Source of the DNA: Unio delphinus
Lineage: Eukaryota; Mollusca; Bivalvia; Unionida; Unionidae
NCBI GenBank assembly: GCA_029339505.1
Contig: JAQISU010000179.1
Coordinates: forward strand, 17,236,001 to 17,300,000
Direction of reading: 5' to 3'
Length of the DNA: 64,000 nucleotides
In this document: in pieces, positions 1-15,400 of the stretch
How positions within the stretch are numbered: position 1 is the first letter of the stretch
How the letters are laid out: every line of letters starts with the position of its first letter
Program-made: the position numbers and the translations under genes
Notes under the pieces: generated by a model
Databases searched by the model: none
What the model was told of the DNA's origin: nothing
What the model saw: the letters and a program-made list of their open reading frames with translations, nothing else

Positions 1-269
1 GAGCTGAGGCTTGTTTGTTCAGTCATTCCTGAAAATCCAAAGATCTACACACAACAAATTTACTATTTTTAATTTTATATTGATTATTGGTAGATATTGA
101 CATTATATACCAAATACCTTAAAAACTTAGTTTTTAACAAAAAAGGAAACATGAAATGTAGATTATGCAATATAGCTGATGTAAGAGTAATCAAGAAGAG
201 GCAGAAGAGGAGTCACCTAAAACTGAAGCTCAAAACTTGTACACTCTTCAAGTCAGAGGTAGAGCTTAC
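1..269. other. Partial IGHMBP2 intron 13
   Basis: No exon is recognised. An acceptor-like TTTTAG|GTGA on the minus strand near 217 is followed by a stop after nine codons in the phase required by exon 13, so it is not accepted. Confidence 0.6.
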
Positions 270-446
270 CATCTATGTACTGGTGTGCAGTCTGCACTTG
301 CCCTTCAGTGGTCAGATACTCAACCAGGGTCTTTAGAAACTTATCATGACTAACAGTCTCGCTGTCACCTATTACACACAGGTGACGTCTGGCTCGAGTT
401 ACAGCTACATTTATTCGTCTGTTCTCAGCCAGAAAACCAACTTCAC
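270..446 (-). CDS. IGHMBP2: IGHMBP2 coding exon 13, motif VI (last exon in window)
   Basis: It encodes residues 582-639. [20 protein letters not shown] carries motif VI with the arginine finger, and [20 protein letters not shown] follows. The acceptor is TACCTGCAG|GT and the donor AGATG|GTAAGC, leaving phase 1. No convincing next exon lies in 1-269, so the gene continues outside the window. Confidence 0.94.
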
Positions 447-3400
447 CTGCAGGTACAAATTTGTTTGTTTTAAAAGAAATCAACTTGACTTTTGTTTTAC
501 AAGATCTTGTAAGAAAGGCATACAATTTGAAAGGGATAAAGTGATATCAATTTAAAAAAATACACTGCCAGAATATTCTTAAAATAAAACAACGAGAATG
601 TTTAAAAGACTTCTGCTTTGGCAGGTTTTTTTAAAATTTTAAACAATTTATGTAACATTATATTACATTATGTAACCTTGAAAATTACATTTCTGATAAA
701 TCTAGCAAGTATCTGAAACAACAATATTTTAAACAGTATTACTTTATGTTTGAAGACCATATGTCATCTAGAAATACCCTATTCCCTGAGTTCCCTCATT
801 ATGAAAAGACAGATGCCATATCCTCTCAGTTCCCTGTTTAATTAGAGACAACAGATCCACCCAGTTCCTTGTTTATGTAAAGACAGATGTCATATCCCCA
901 AGTTCTCTGTTTATTTTACAAATATCAATCTGCCTCTCTTTATGTCAAGAGATGCCATTTGCACCCAACTACAGGTACCATATCTCCCAGTTCCCTATTT
1001 ATGTAAAGAGAAATATCATAGCCCCCCAGTTCCCTGTTTTTTCAAAAGAGAGCTGACATATTCCCCCAGTTCCCTGATTATAAACAGAGATGCCATGTAC
1101 CACCCCCACCCCCAGTTTTTTATTTAAAGACACTAATAAAAGAATCCAATGGTCTAGCACTCTCAATGTTTATAATCTTATACTTGAATCCTGTAGTATT
1201 CTCAGATTATACATCACACTTTGTTTCCATGGTAAGATAAAAAACAAACTTAATATAGAAAATTCTAAGCATCACAAGCCACCTATATGCATCTTGCCTG
1301 AAAAGAGTGCAAAGTTTGGTTTATATATCTTTAACAGTTTGAGAATTATGCTCCAGAAGAAAGAAAAAAGATAAATCAACACTGCAATAGTTATATGCCA
1401 CCAGACTACATACCAGAAGGGGAGATAATAAAAAAAAAACCACTCAATAAACAAATTATATACTGGAAAATAAAAAATATTTGGAAGTTCAAAATCTAAT
1501 TTACTGACTGTAGATGACATGTGTTTAATAACCATATATGGACAACTGATTCATATAATTGTATCAAGGAATTATTAGGTCTTATACCTTTAGGATTACT
1601 CCGGACAAGGGAGATAACCACTGCTTCCTTCTCACGGCCCTGAAAACCATCTACTGACTTCACTTCAAGCTTGGGGTATCGCTGGGATAAACGCAGTCGG
1701 ATCAATTCAACCTGGAGAAAATAGGTAATGTAAAAATCCATCTGTGAGAATTAATAGACAGGTGCCTTTGCCCAAGCATATACTACCTATGAAGTTGAAA
1801 ACTGGATCCAGTAAACTTGTCTTACTGAGCAGAACCAAAATATTTATTAGAAAACTCAGTTCAACTGACTTTTACTTTTCACAATTACACCTGCAAATCA
1901 ATGATAGCTGCCCCGACCCAAATGATGTATACTGATGTGTGATGAAAACTGGCCCAAGAAAACTTGACTTGTCAAGCAGAAAAGAAACTAATTTTCAAAA
2001 CCAGTGACCTTGCCCCTACACCTAGCAGCCGCATAATTGATTGACTGCTGCTTGCATCCAGAAGTTATGACATACATACGACCTTGCTGAAGACCTCAAC
2101 ACACAAAAGTTACGACATACATACTACCTTGCTGAAGGACATATGGATAGAGGAACATCTCTATCACTATATATTCCTGCACCTTTTGTTTGATGGACAT
2201 AAAGACTGTCAAACAGAAACAGAATAAGTAAACACATCGATATTAGTTCTATATAATATTTGTTATGTTATATTGAAGGTAACTAAAAACAGATCCAGAG
2301 TTAACTAGCCAATATAACTCTGAAAAGCTGATTAAACTTTCTGCCAGGAATAGAACTAAATGCTGACATATTGTTTCTGGACACTCTACAATAGTACAAA
2401 TGTTCATGACATTAAAACTAATATACGATTCCAGATCAGAAAGATCTGAACGTTCACAAAATGATAGAATCACTAAAATAATGCACACTCATTCCTAACT
2501 TTTACAGCCATTTTTGATTTATTTAGAATATTATGGTATGAAAGCGTGGTTAGACGGAGTTTATTGTCCTCATGAAATAGTCAATGCTCTTGCAATATCT
2601 GATAATAGGTTTAGCAAGCTTGAATGGGTGATTTATTAAGTTGATAAAAGACAAATACAACATCACAATTACTTCATGCTGTGGAAATGTCAAAATATAG
2701 ATCGCATATAGTTTCTTGATAGTACATCTTATTTTAGTAATTCTATCTGATCAGAAACATCCAGATACGAGTGATATGGAATCCCTAAACATTTGGTAAC
2801 ATTCTGGACCTTAGTTTTGTTAAGCATACAAATAAAAAGTTAACTTTACACTATAGCATACAAATGAAAGGTCAGCTTTACACTATAGCATACAAAAAAA
2901 GGTCAGCTTTACAATATAGCGTACAAATAAAAGGTCAGCTTTGCAATATAGCATACAAAAAAAGGTCAGCTTTACAATATAGCGTACAAATAAAAGGTCA
3001 GCTTTACACTTAAGTGTACAAATAAAAGGTCGGCTTTACACTATAGCAGACAAATAAAAGGTCAACTTTACACTATAGCAGACAAATAAAAGGTCAACTT
3101 TACACTATAGCATACAAATAAAAGGTCAGCTTTACACAATAGCATACAAATAAAAGGTTAACTTTACACTATAGCATACAAATAAAAGGTTAACTTCACA
3201 CTATAGCATACAAATGAAAGGTCAGCTTTACACTATAGCATACAAATGAAAGGTCAGCTTTACACTATAGCATACAAATAAAAGGTCAGCTTTACACTAT
3301 AGCATACAAATAAAAGGTCAAATTTACACTATAACATACAAATAAATGGTCAAATTTACACTATAGCATACAAATAAAAGGTCAAATTTACACTATAGCA

Positions 3401-6400
3401 TACAAATAAAAGGTCAAATTCACACTATAGCATACAAATAAAAGGTCAACTTTACACTACAGCATACAAATACAAGGTCAGCTTTACACTATTGCATACA
3501 AATACAAGGTCAGCTTTACAATGACAAATACATGTCTTACCTGAAGGTTATATGGAGCTATAACTGCAATGTCTTCTGGACTCAAGCCACTGGAAATTAG
3601 TTTTTCAACATAAGCTGCAACGATGTCAGCTTCCCCTGTGGAAAAATACACTTATTAATTATTCATGTGAAAACTGTACTCTACACTTTTATTAAATGTA
3701 CAAGAAACTGATTTTTCATTTTAAACAAATACATGAGAAAGTATCAGTTTCACAGTGACTCAAGATGCAATAAATGCGTTATTAATAATTAAGAAACTGA
3801 CTAATGCTGACATACCAATTATTTGAGCAACAGCGCAATTAGACAATGCCAACTGTTTTTGTATTGATTCCATCATAATCTGGGAGCATCAAATATTATC
3901 CATCCAATTATATAACATCATATGCATCACAAATTTCATTCTATTTGCAAGGACTTGATATATATCAAATTTAGTGTGAGGCTGTACATGACGAAGATCT
4001 AAGTCTATCTTGATTTTCCCCATTTCCTAATAAATTGAATTACATGGAGTTATGGGCCCACTTTGATTTACAACTTTGTCAATTAACTGTATATCAATCA
4101 CCCTCCCTCCACTCATTAACTTTAGAATGACTACACAGATTGCTTTCAATTAAAGGGATCCAAATCAGGTTCAATTTTCACTGCTTTCTGACAAAGTGTA
4201 CAGAGTTAAGGCCCTTCTTGACTTGGAACACTGCCTTCAATTGCATTATTATGGTGGGAGCATCCATACTCTAGAGATACAATTCTAGTTCTTTGACAGA
4301 TGTATTATTCTTATTGGAAGATTATATTGTGGAAAACTGGACAAGAATCTAGTTTTTTTAATCTTGTGATAAGACTGCTTAAACATGAAAAATTTCAAAA
4401 ATTATTACCACAACCAATAAAAATATGCTGTGATTACTGAAGACCACCCTAATTAGTCTGATAGAACGATTTATTTAAAGAGAAAAAAGTACTTAATCTG
4501 ATCAATATTTACATAAAGCATTTCTCCTGACTCCATGCTCATCTCCTTTATTTAAAATATGTCAAAATAATAATCTCAAATCTTTAATAGTGACTTACAT
4601 CTCCATAAAAACTATTTCATGCTTCAAAATCTCATTTATCAGAGAGAAACTTTATAAAATATTAAATATGTTTACATATAATTACACATAGGAAATGTAA
4701 ATATAATTTAAAAAAACTTAACTAATCCTTATATTCCTTTTATATTCTGATAGAAAAATTTCCATATGGTTCTAATAGAGGTATGTTAGATTTACCTTCA
4801 TTCCCCTTGGATATTTCTTCAGGCAGATCTAATTCTCTCAACTCACAGCCAGTAGTATCTATAAACATCAGTGGTGTGCTAGTCTCCTCACAATCTGTTA
4901 CAGAAGGTAGTTCTCTGGGAAGAAGTTACATATATTAAATATATATGCGGGGTCAATTTACTACCCAATACCATTCTTGGCAATTTCAACTGGTGGTATA
5001 AGATTATTTCTTGGTCATTTAATGACTGTCTCCTAGCAACATGTAAGCAAGTTCAGTCAGACACTACTTGAATTCACCTACATATTACATCCAACTGCAG
5101 AGTGCATAGACATTTTTCTGCCATTGTAAAATGCACCAGTATGTTTGGACCTATGCAATCTGTTGGAAGTAAATCAATAGAACAAACAATTCAGACCATG
5201 ATATGTATACACATTAGGAATTGGCAGATTAAGGTTTATATTGTTTGCAAGTGGACTTGACTTGTATGCAAGTATATATGTATATTACCCTCTGGCCAAG
5301 ATTATCACTGATTGTTTTGAGTGATCATGTCGGCTAATGTTAATGAAGGCTTCCCAGTACAGTCACAAAATCTTTCCAAACACTTACTGTCAAGCACTCT
5401 CTGAAGCAATCACCTATCAGTCCATTGGCTGTTTAACCACTATGCAAATTGCTAATGCAAAAGATGCAGTCCATCCACCACTGAAATGCAGCTTACACGG
5501 CTCTCTCGCTGCCATTAATGTGTGGAAGTAACACAAAGTGGCCAATAACAACTTTCTTGTCTAACTTAATCTGCAATCTTGGCAAATATATAAATGGTTG
5601 CAAGAAAACATTCATTGTGATAAATCAGGTTTTGAATAAATGAGGTTCTACTGGTATGAATCAAGAGACATATTTTATTTAAAACCTGCTGACAATATCT
5701 ACTATATATAAAACTTTGCCAATCATACTACTAGCTGTTTTACACATCAGAGGTGAATCAGAACTTGTATTTAAACAATATAGTTGGAAGTAGATCCCAT
5801 CATAGTTACATTAAGCACAAAGTATATCAACCATTTTGCACTCATGCCTGTGTAACTATCACTGATTTACCCCCCCCCCCCACTACTCTGTGAAATATCC
5901 AGGTATTACTATTAAAATGAGGCAAAAGCTACACTGTGCTGTCAGGTGTTATACTTTGACTTACCACCATAAGAACACTATAAGAATATAATCTACAATT
6001 TGCAAATTGGGCAGATGGATCTCTCTTAAGTATATATAATTTACACCAATGGGTTTAGTACTGTAAGTGTTAGACTATAATACATGTATATATTGCTCAG
6101 CTACACTCAACAACACTCTGCAACAGAATATGCGTAACATGGTCATCCTATTCTGTGTAAACTATATTAAAACAATTTTAGCAAATCCATGTAGCTCAAT
6201 GTACAGTATCTAACAAAAAATGCTCAACTGTGATAAAAAGATGCTGCATATGAAATTTAAAAGCAGATAAGCATAAAGAGAACATGGAATAGGCCATTCA
6301 CATGACAGATAAATTATCATCTATGGGCAAAGAAAAATATTCATTGCTGTTCTTTAACTTGCAGCAGCATGAAAGTATTTTTCCTATGTGCATATCACAT

Positions 6401-9400
6401 CATAACAGCAGTGCCATAAAATGATATGGCTGGCTAAGAAATGTGATTTTCTTCCATAAGTGATGGCATAGTACCTAAGCAGATGATGTTGAACTGACTG
6501 GTCTGCCACCAGTTTTCCCTGATATAACTGATCTGATGACCACTGCATGATCAGCTCATTCATTCTGTACTGGCATGTCAGCATCTTCATCACTTTGTCA
6601 CAATACAGCTTTAAAACACGTTCCATTAGGGTCACCTCTAGCCCATCCTTGGCAGCCCTGGAAAGAGAAGTAATGATATGACAGCTGGTTGTTAGAAAAT
6701 CAATATAAAGTCCTTAAAACCACAATTTTTAAACTGTGAATGCATTTTTTTTTATATGGGTAATAAGTTTATAGTTTAAAGAGCATTAATTTACATAAAC
6801 TAATTGACTTCAATTTACATGATTTTATGGACATTAATTTTACAGTGGGACCCCGCTATAACCCACCCCGCTATAACCCGAATTCGGATATAACCCGGTC
6901 GTGGCATGGCTCCCGAAATTTCGGGTAATTTATTACAGGTATTTTTCTCAAAGACCAAAAAAAAAAAAATTTTTTTAAGTATGAAAAAACAAAAAATACG
7001 TCAAGAGTTTAATTATCATTCTCATATTCGTGTAAACAGTGCAAAAAAGAACGTGCAGAAAATGTATTATCAAATTTCTTCTAGTTTTGTGCCAAAATAA
7101 ACGTCTGAAATACGAACCAATTGCTGGGCCTACTGAGAACTTTGATCTTTGTTTATTGTTGAAAAATTACAGCTCATAAGTGTCAATATTATAATTACTG
7201 ATTCCTGAGTAATGAAGCCATCGTGTCTACTTTGTGTTTGTCTTGAATGCATTCTGAATACAATCGTTGCTCTAATAATCTCCGATATATGTTCTCTTAA
7301 TTTCATACACAACTAAACAATAGCCAATGTGGGGGTTGATAAAAGATTCTCACCAGAATGTATAAATCTATCAATTTAAGTACATTATTTATCATCAAAG
7401 TGAACTGCCGAGCTAAACAGTGACATAATTAAGTGGTTATAAAATACAGCCAGTTCGCCTGCTGTATTAGAGTACATCAAAAGAACATGACACAATAGCT
7501 GGGCAGCAAGTTCAAAGGACTTTGACTAGCAGCTTGGGTGCTGAAATTTACAATGACTGAATTCAGAGACAGAAAGATCCTGAGATGTACATGTAGTTAT
7601 TATAAGAATACACTTTAGCTTCCATTATTTAATCTACGGACATGTACTATTTCATCATTCATTACGTACACCCGTTTCGTAGTTTTTGTTTTTTTCTTTT
7701 CATTGAATTCAGTCACATAATGATCTGTGACAAAATTATTGAATATTTTACATCCTTGTGTGGATATTTTCGATGGAAATATTTGTATTATGGATTCAGT
7801 GTATGTTACAAGATTCGCTGGTGAGTACACAGTGTTGATACTCTTTTCATGTAATAGATTATACATGTATATATAAATTAGACACGTGTATGTACCAATG
7901 CATGGTTCTCTGAATAAAGTAATATATTAAATCTGCAATTTCTGTTACCACAGCAAATGTTTTTCTCATTTAATATATATTGATCAAAAATGGTAATTGT
8001 GCCATGCATTTTCGCACCCGTCTTTATGTAACCCCCCCCCCCCAATTAAATCCAAAAATGTGTTGGTATTGTACATGGTTGCTTATAACACGGTTCGGTT
8101 CATAGCCCGGTCGGATTCTATGGCTCCCAACTACCGTGTTATAGCGGGGTCCCACTGTACATGATTTTATGGACATTAATTTTTAATGGTTTTATGGACA
8201 TTAATTTTTAATGGTTTTATGGACATTAATTTTTAATGGTTTTATGGACATTAATTTACATGGTTTTATGGACATTAATTTACATGGTTTTATGGACATT
8301 AATTTTACATGATTTTATGGACATCAATTTTTAATGGTTTTATGGACATTAATTATACATGGTTTTATGGACATCAATTTTTAATGGTTTTATGGACATT
8401 AATTATACATGGTTTTATGGACAGTCATTTTTTTTGGTTTTATGGACATTAATTTTACATGATTTTATGGACATCAATTTTTAATGGTTTTATGGACATT
8501 AATTATACATGGTTTTATGGACATCAATTTTTAATGGTTTTATGGACATTAATTATACATGGTTTTATGGACAGTCATTTTTTTTGGTTTTATGGACATT
8601 AATTTTACATGATTTTATGGACATCAATTTTTAATGGTTTTATGGACATTAATTATACATGGTTTTATGGACAGTCATTTTTTTTGGTTATATGGACATT
8701 AATTTTACATGATTTTATGGATATTATTTTACATGGTTTTATGGATGATCAGTTTACGTTGTTTTACATGGTCAATTAACAAGAATTTATGGGCATTAAT
8801 TTACATGGTTTTATGGGCATTCATTTTACATTGTTATACAGGCATTATTTTATAATGCTTTCTGAACATGAATATTACATCATTTTCTGGGCAGCAATTT
8901 ACATGGTTTTATGGACATTAATTTACATGGTTTAATGGGTATTAATTAAAATGGTTTTCTGGAGATTAATTTACATGCTTTAAAGGTTTTAATTTACCTG
9001 GTTTTATTTATATTAATTTACATGGCTTTATGGACATTAATTTACCTGGTTTTATTTATATTAATTTACATGGTTTTATGGACATTAATTTACATGGTTT
9101 TATGGACATTAATTTACATGGTTTTATGGACAATAATTTACATGGTTTTATGGACATTAATTTACCTGGATTTATTTATATCAATTTACATGGTTTTATG
9201 GACATTAATTTACCTGGTTTATTTATATCAATTTACATGGTTTTATGGACATTAATTTACATGGTTTAATGGACATTAATTTACATGGTTTTATGGACAT
9301 TAATTTACATGGTTTTATGGACATAAGTTTTACATTGTTTCATTGACATTGATTTTACATGGTTTTATGTAACTCAATTTTACATGGTTTAATGGGCATT

Positions 9401-12400
9401 AATTAAAATGGTTTTTTGGAGATTAATTTACATGGTTTAATGGACATTAATTTACCTGGTTTTATTTATATTAGTTTACATGGTTTTATGGACATTAATT
9501 TACATGGTTTTATGGACATTAATTTACATGGTTTTATGGACATTAATTTACATGGTTTTATGGACATTAATTTACATGGTTTTATGAGCATTAATTTTAC
9601 CTGGTTTTATTTATATTAATTTACATGGTTTTATGGACATTAATTTTAATGGTTTTATGTAACTCAATTTTACATGGTTTAATGGGCATTAATTAAAATG
9701 GTTTTCTGGAGATTAATTTACATGGTTTAATGGACATTAATTTACCTGGTTTTATTTATATTAGTTTACATGGTTTTATGGACATTAATTTACATGGTTT
9801 TATGGACATTAATTTACATGGTTTTATGGACATTAATTTACATGGTTTTATGGACATTAATTTACATGGTTTTATGAGCATTAATTTTACCTGGTTTTAT
9901 TTATATTAATTTACATGGTTTTATGGACATTAATTTACATGGTTTTATGGACATTAATTTACATGGTTTTATGGACATTAATTTACATGGTTTCATGGAC
10001 ATTAATTTACATGGCTTTATGGACATTAATTTTACATGGTTTTATTTATATTAATTTACATGGTTTTATGGACATTAATTTTACATAGTTTTATTTATAT
10101 TAATTTACATGGTTTTATGGACATTAATTTACCTGGTTTTATTTATATTAATTTACATGGTTTTATGGACATTAATTTACCTGGTTTTATTTATATTAAT
10201 TTACCTGGTTTTATTTATATTAATTTACATGGTTTTATTTATATTAATTTACATGGTTTTATGGACATTAATTTTACCTGGTTTTATTTATATTAATTTA
10301 CATGGTTTTATGGACATTAATTTTACATAGTTTTATTTATATTAATTTACATGGTTTTATGGACATTAATTTACCTGGTTTTATTTATATTAATTTACAT
10401 GGTTTTATGGACATTAATTTACCTGGTTTTATTTATATTAATTTACCTGGTTTAATTTATATTAATTTACATGGTTTTATTTATATTAATTTACATGGTT
10501 TTATGGACATTAATTTTACCTGGTTTTATTTATATTAATTTACATGGTTTTATGGACATTAATTTTACATAGTTTTATTTATATTAATTTACCTGGATTT
10601 ATGGACATTAATTTTACATAGTTTTATTTATATTAATTTACATGGTTTTATGGACATTAATTTACCTGGTTTTATTTATATTAATTTACATGGTTTTATG
10701 GACATTGATTTTACATGGTTTTATTTATATTAATTTACATGGTTTTATGGACATTAATTTACCTGGTTTTATTTATATTAATTTACATGGTTTTATGGAC
10801 ATTAATTTTACATAGTTTTATTTATATTACTTTACATGGTTTTATGGACATTAATTTATCTGGTTTTATTTATATTAATTTACATGGTTTTATGGATATT
10901 AATTTTACATAGTTTTATTTATATTAATTTACATGGTTTTATGGACATTAATTTTACATGGTTTTATTTATATTAATTTACATGGTTTTATGGACATTAA
11001 TTTTACCTGGTTTTATTTATATTAATTTACATGGTTTTATGGACATTAATTTTACCTGGTTTTATTTATATTAATTTACATGGTTTTATTTATATTAATT
11101 TACATGGTTTTATGGACATTGATTTTACATGGTTTTATTTATATTAATTTACATGGTTTTATGGACATTAATTTTACATAGTTTTATTTATATTAATTTA
11201 CATGGTTTTATGGACATTAATTTACCTGGTTTTATTTATATTAATTTACATGGTTTTATGGACATTAATTTTACATAGTTTTATTTATATTACTTTACAT
11301 GGTTTTATGGACATTAATTTACCTGGTTTTATTTATATTAATTTACATGGTTTTATGGACATTAATTTTACATAGTTTTATTTATATTAATTTACATGGT
11401 TTTATGGACATTAATTTTACATGGTTTTATTTATATTAATTTACATGGTTTTATGGACATTAATTTTACCTGGTTTTATTTATATTAATTTACATGGTTT
11501 TATGGACATTAATTTTACCTGGTTTTATTTATATTAATTTACATGGTTTTATTTATATTAATTTAGATGGTTTTATGGACATTAATTTTACCTGGTTTTA
11601 TTTATATTAATTTACATGGTTTTATTTATATTAATTTTACCTGGTTTTATTTATATTAATTTACATGGTTTTATTTATATTAATTTACATGGTTTTATGG
11701 ACATTAATTTTACTTGGTTTTATTTATATTACTTTACATGGTTTTATGGACATTAATTTTACATAGTTTTATTTATATTAATTTACCTGGATTTATGGAC
11801 ATTAATTTTACATAGTTTTATTTATATTAATTTACATGGTGTTATGGACATTAATTTACCTGGTTTTATTTATATTAATTTACATGGTTTTATGGACATT
11901 GATTTTACATGGTTTTATTTATATTAATTTACATGGTTTTATGGACATTAATTTACCTGGTTTTATTTATATTAATTTACATGGTTTTATGGACATTAAT
12001 TTTACATAGTTTTATTTATATTAATTTACATGGTTTTATGGACATTAATTTACCTGGTTTTATTTATATTAATTTACATGGTTTTATGGACATTGATTTT
12101 ACATGGTTTTATTTATATTAATTTACATGGTTTTATGGACATTAATTTTACCTGGTTTTATTTATATTAATTTACATGGTTTTATGGACATTAATTTTAC
12201 ATAGTTTTATTTATATTAATTTACATGGTTTTATGGACATTAATTTTACATGGTTTTATTTATATTAATTTACATGGTTTTATGGACATTAATTTTACCT
12301 GGTTTTATTTATATTAATTTACATGGTTTTATGGACATTAATTTACCTGGTTTTATTTATATTAATTTACATGGTTTTATGGACATTAATTTTACATAGT

Positions 12401-15400
12401 TTTATTTATATTAATTTACATGGTTTTATGGACATTAATTTACCTGGTTTTATTTATATTAATTTACATGGTTTTATGGACATTAATTTTACATAGTTTT
12501 ATTTATATTAATTTACATGGTTTTATGGACATTAATTTTACATGGTTTTATTTATATTAATTTACATGGTTTTATGGACATTAATTTTACATGGTTTTAT
12601 TTATATTAATTTACATGGTTTTATTTATATTAATTTACATGGTTTTATGGACATTAATTTTACCTGGTTTTATTTATATTAATTTACATGGTTTTATGGA
12701 CATTAATTTTACATGGTTTTATTTATATTAATTTACATGGTTTTATGGACATTAATTTTACCTGGTTTTATTTATATTAATTTACATGGTTTTATGGACA
12801 TTAATTTTACCTGGTTTTATTTATATTAATTTACATGGTTTTATTTATATTAAATTACATGGTTTTATTGACATTAATTTACATGGTTTTATGGACATTA
12901 ATTTACCTGGTTTTATTGATATTAATTTACATGGTTTTATGGACATTAATTTACCTGGTTTTATTTATATTAATTTACATGGTTTTATGGACATTGATTT
13001 TACATGGTTTTATGTAACTCAATTTTACATGGTTTAATGGGCATTAACTAAATGGTTTTCTGGAGATTAATTTACATGGTTTAATGGACATTAATTTACC
13101 TGGTTTTATGGACATTAATTTACATGGTTTTATGAGCATTAATTTTACATGGTTTTAAGGGCATTAAATTACATGGTTTCATAGAAATTGATTTTAAATT
13201 GTTTTATGGACATTTATTTTATATGGTTTTATTGGTTATTAATTTTACCTGGTTTTATTTATATTAATTTACATGGTTTTATGGACATTAATTTACCTGG
13301 TTTTATTTATATTAATTTACATGGTTTTATGGACATTAATTTTACATGGTTTTATTTATATTAATTTACATGGTTTTATGGACATTAATTTACCTGGTTT
13401 TATTTATATTAATTTACATGGTTTTATGGACATTAATTTACCTGGTTTTATTTATATTAATTTACATGGTTTTATGGACATTGATTTTACATGGTTTTAT
13501 GTAACTCAATTTTACATGGTTTAATGGGCATTAACTAAATGGTTTTCTGGAGATTAATTTACATGGTTTAATGGACATTAATCTACCTGGTTTTATGGAC
13601 ATTAATTTACATGGTTTTATGAGCATTAATTGTACATGGTTTTAAGGGCATTAAATTACATGGTTTCATAGAAATTGATTTTAAATTGTTTTATGGACAT
13701 TTATTTTACATGGTTTTATGGACATTAATTTTACATGGTTTTATGGACATTGACTTTACATGGTTTTATTGACATTACTTTTACATGGTTATGAGGAAAA
13801 TAAGATGAATTCATGAACGGTGACAGGGGTGAATTGTGATATGGGTGGACTGTGACAGGGGTGGAATTAACGAAAATACATGGTTAAATGGACATTAATT
13901 TACATGAATTTATGTGCATTAATTGACATGGTTTTATGGACATTAATTTACCTGGTTTTATTTATATTAATTTACATGGTTTTATGGACATTAATTTACC
14001 TGGTTTTATTTATATTAATTTACATGGTTTTTTTTATATTAGTTTACATGGTTTTATGGACATTAATTTACATGGTTTTATGGACATGTTTTTATGGACA
14101 TTAATTTACATGGTTTTATGGACATGTTTTTATGGACATTAATTGACATGGTTTTATGGACATTAATTTACCTGGTTTTATTTATATTAATTTACATGGT
14201 TTTATGGACATTAATTTACCTGGTTTTATTTATATTAATTTACATGCTTTTTTTTATATTAGTTTACATGTTTTTATGGACATTAATTTACATGGTTTTA
14301 TGAGCATTAATTTTAAATGGTTTTAAGGGCATTAAATTACATGGTTTTATAGAAATTGATTTTAAATTGTTTTATGGACATTTATTTTACATGGTTTTAT
14401 GGACATTAATTTTACATGGTTTTATGGACATTGACTTTACATGGTTTTATTGACATTACTTTTACATGGTTATGAGGAAAATAAGATGAATTCATAAACG
14501 GTGACAGGGGTGAATTATGATATGGGTGGACTGTGACAGGGGTGGAATTAACAAAAATACATGGTTAAATGGGCATTAATATACATGGTTTTATGGTCAT
14601 CAATTTTACATGCTTTTATGGACATAAATTGATATGATTGTTTTATGGACAATAATTAACATGTTTTAATGGACACTGATTTTACGTGGTTTTATGGGCA
14701 TTAACTTACATGGTTTTATGGGCATTAACTTACATGGTTTTATGGGCATTAATTTACATGCTTTTATGGACATTAATTTTATATGTTTTAATGGGCATAA
14801 ATTTACATGGTTTTATGGACATTAATTTACATGGTGTTATGAACATTAATTTTACATGGTTGCTTGGGCATTAACTTACATGGTTTTAATGGGCATTTAG
14901 TTTACACGGTTTTATGGACATTTATTTTACACGGTTTTATGAACACTGATTTAACATGGTTTAAGGACATTGATTTTACATGGTTTTAAGGGCATTAATT
15001 TACATGGTTATGAGGAAAGTATACAAATTCATGGACTGTGCAGCAGGGGTAAACTTTGTTATTGGCTGACTGTGACAGGGGTGGAATTAACAAGGATCCT
15101 ATTGTTCCTGGATCAATAAAATGTGGTTTGAACTTTCATAATATTGGGTATGCATACTTATCTAAATGTAATTCACAGTAGAAACATAATATTTCTAATT
15201 ATGGCACTGAACAGTAATTTGCAAAACCAAGAACTCAGACAGGTGAAGAGGATTTTTATATCTGACTTTGCCACCTTTGAATTGTGAAAATAAAAAAATA
15301 AGCCACCGTTATACTTACTCCTTGCTCAGAATGGTTGGAGGAAGCTGCAAGTGATCTCCAGCCAATACACACTTTGGGGCCCTTAACAGCGCTATCCAAC

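Noticed and set aside
180..220. Possible next IGHMBP2 exon after an acceptor-like TTTTAG
   Set aside because: In the phase required by exon 13 a stop follows after nine codons, and the residues do not resemble the region after motif VI.
2822..3520. Regularly repeated 32-bp units suggesting a CRISPR array
   Set aside because: Units are contiguous, with no unique spacers and no cas genes, in an intron of an animal gene.
9022..14874. Many plus-strand open frames reading [16 protein letters not shown] or [12 protein letters not shown]
   Set aside because: They are readings of the 24-bp minisatellite; the period is divisible by three, so frames stay open. There is no start context, splice structure or independent sequence.
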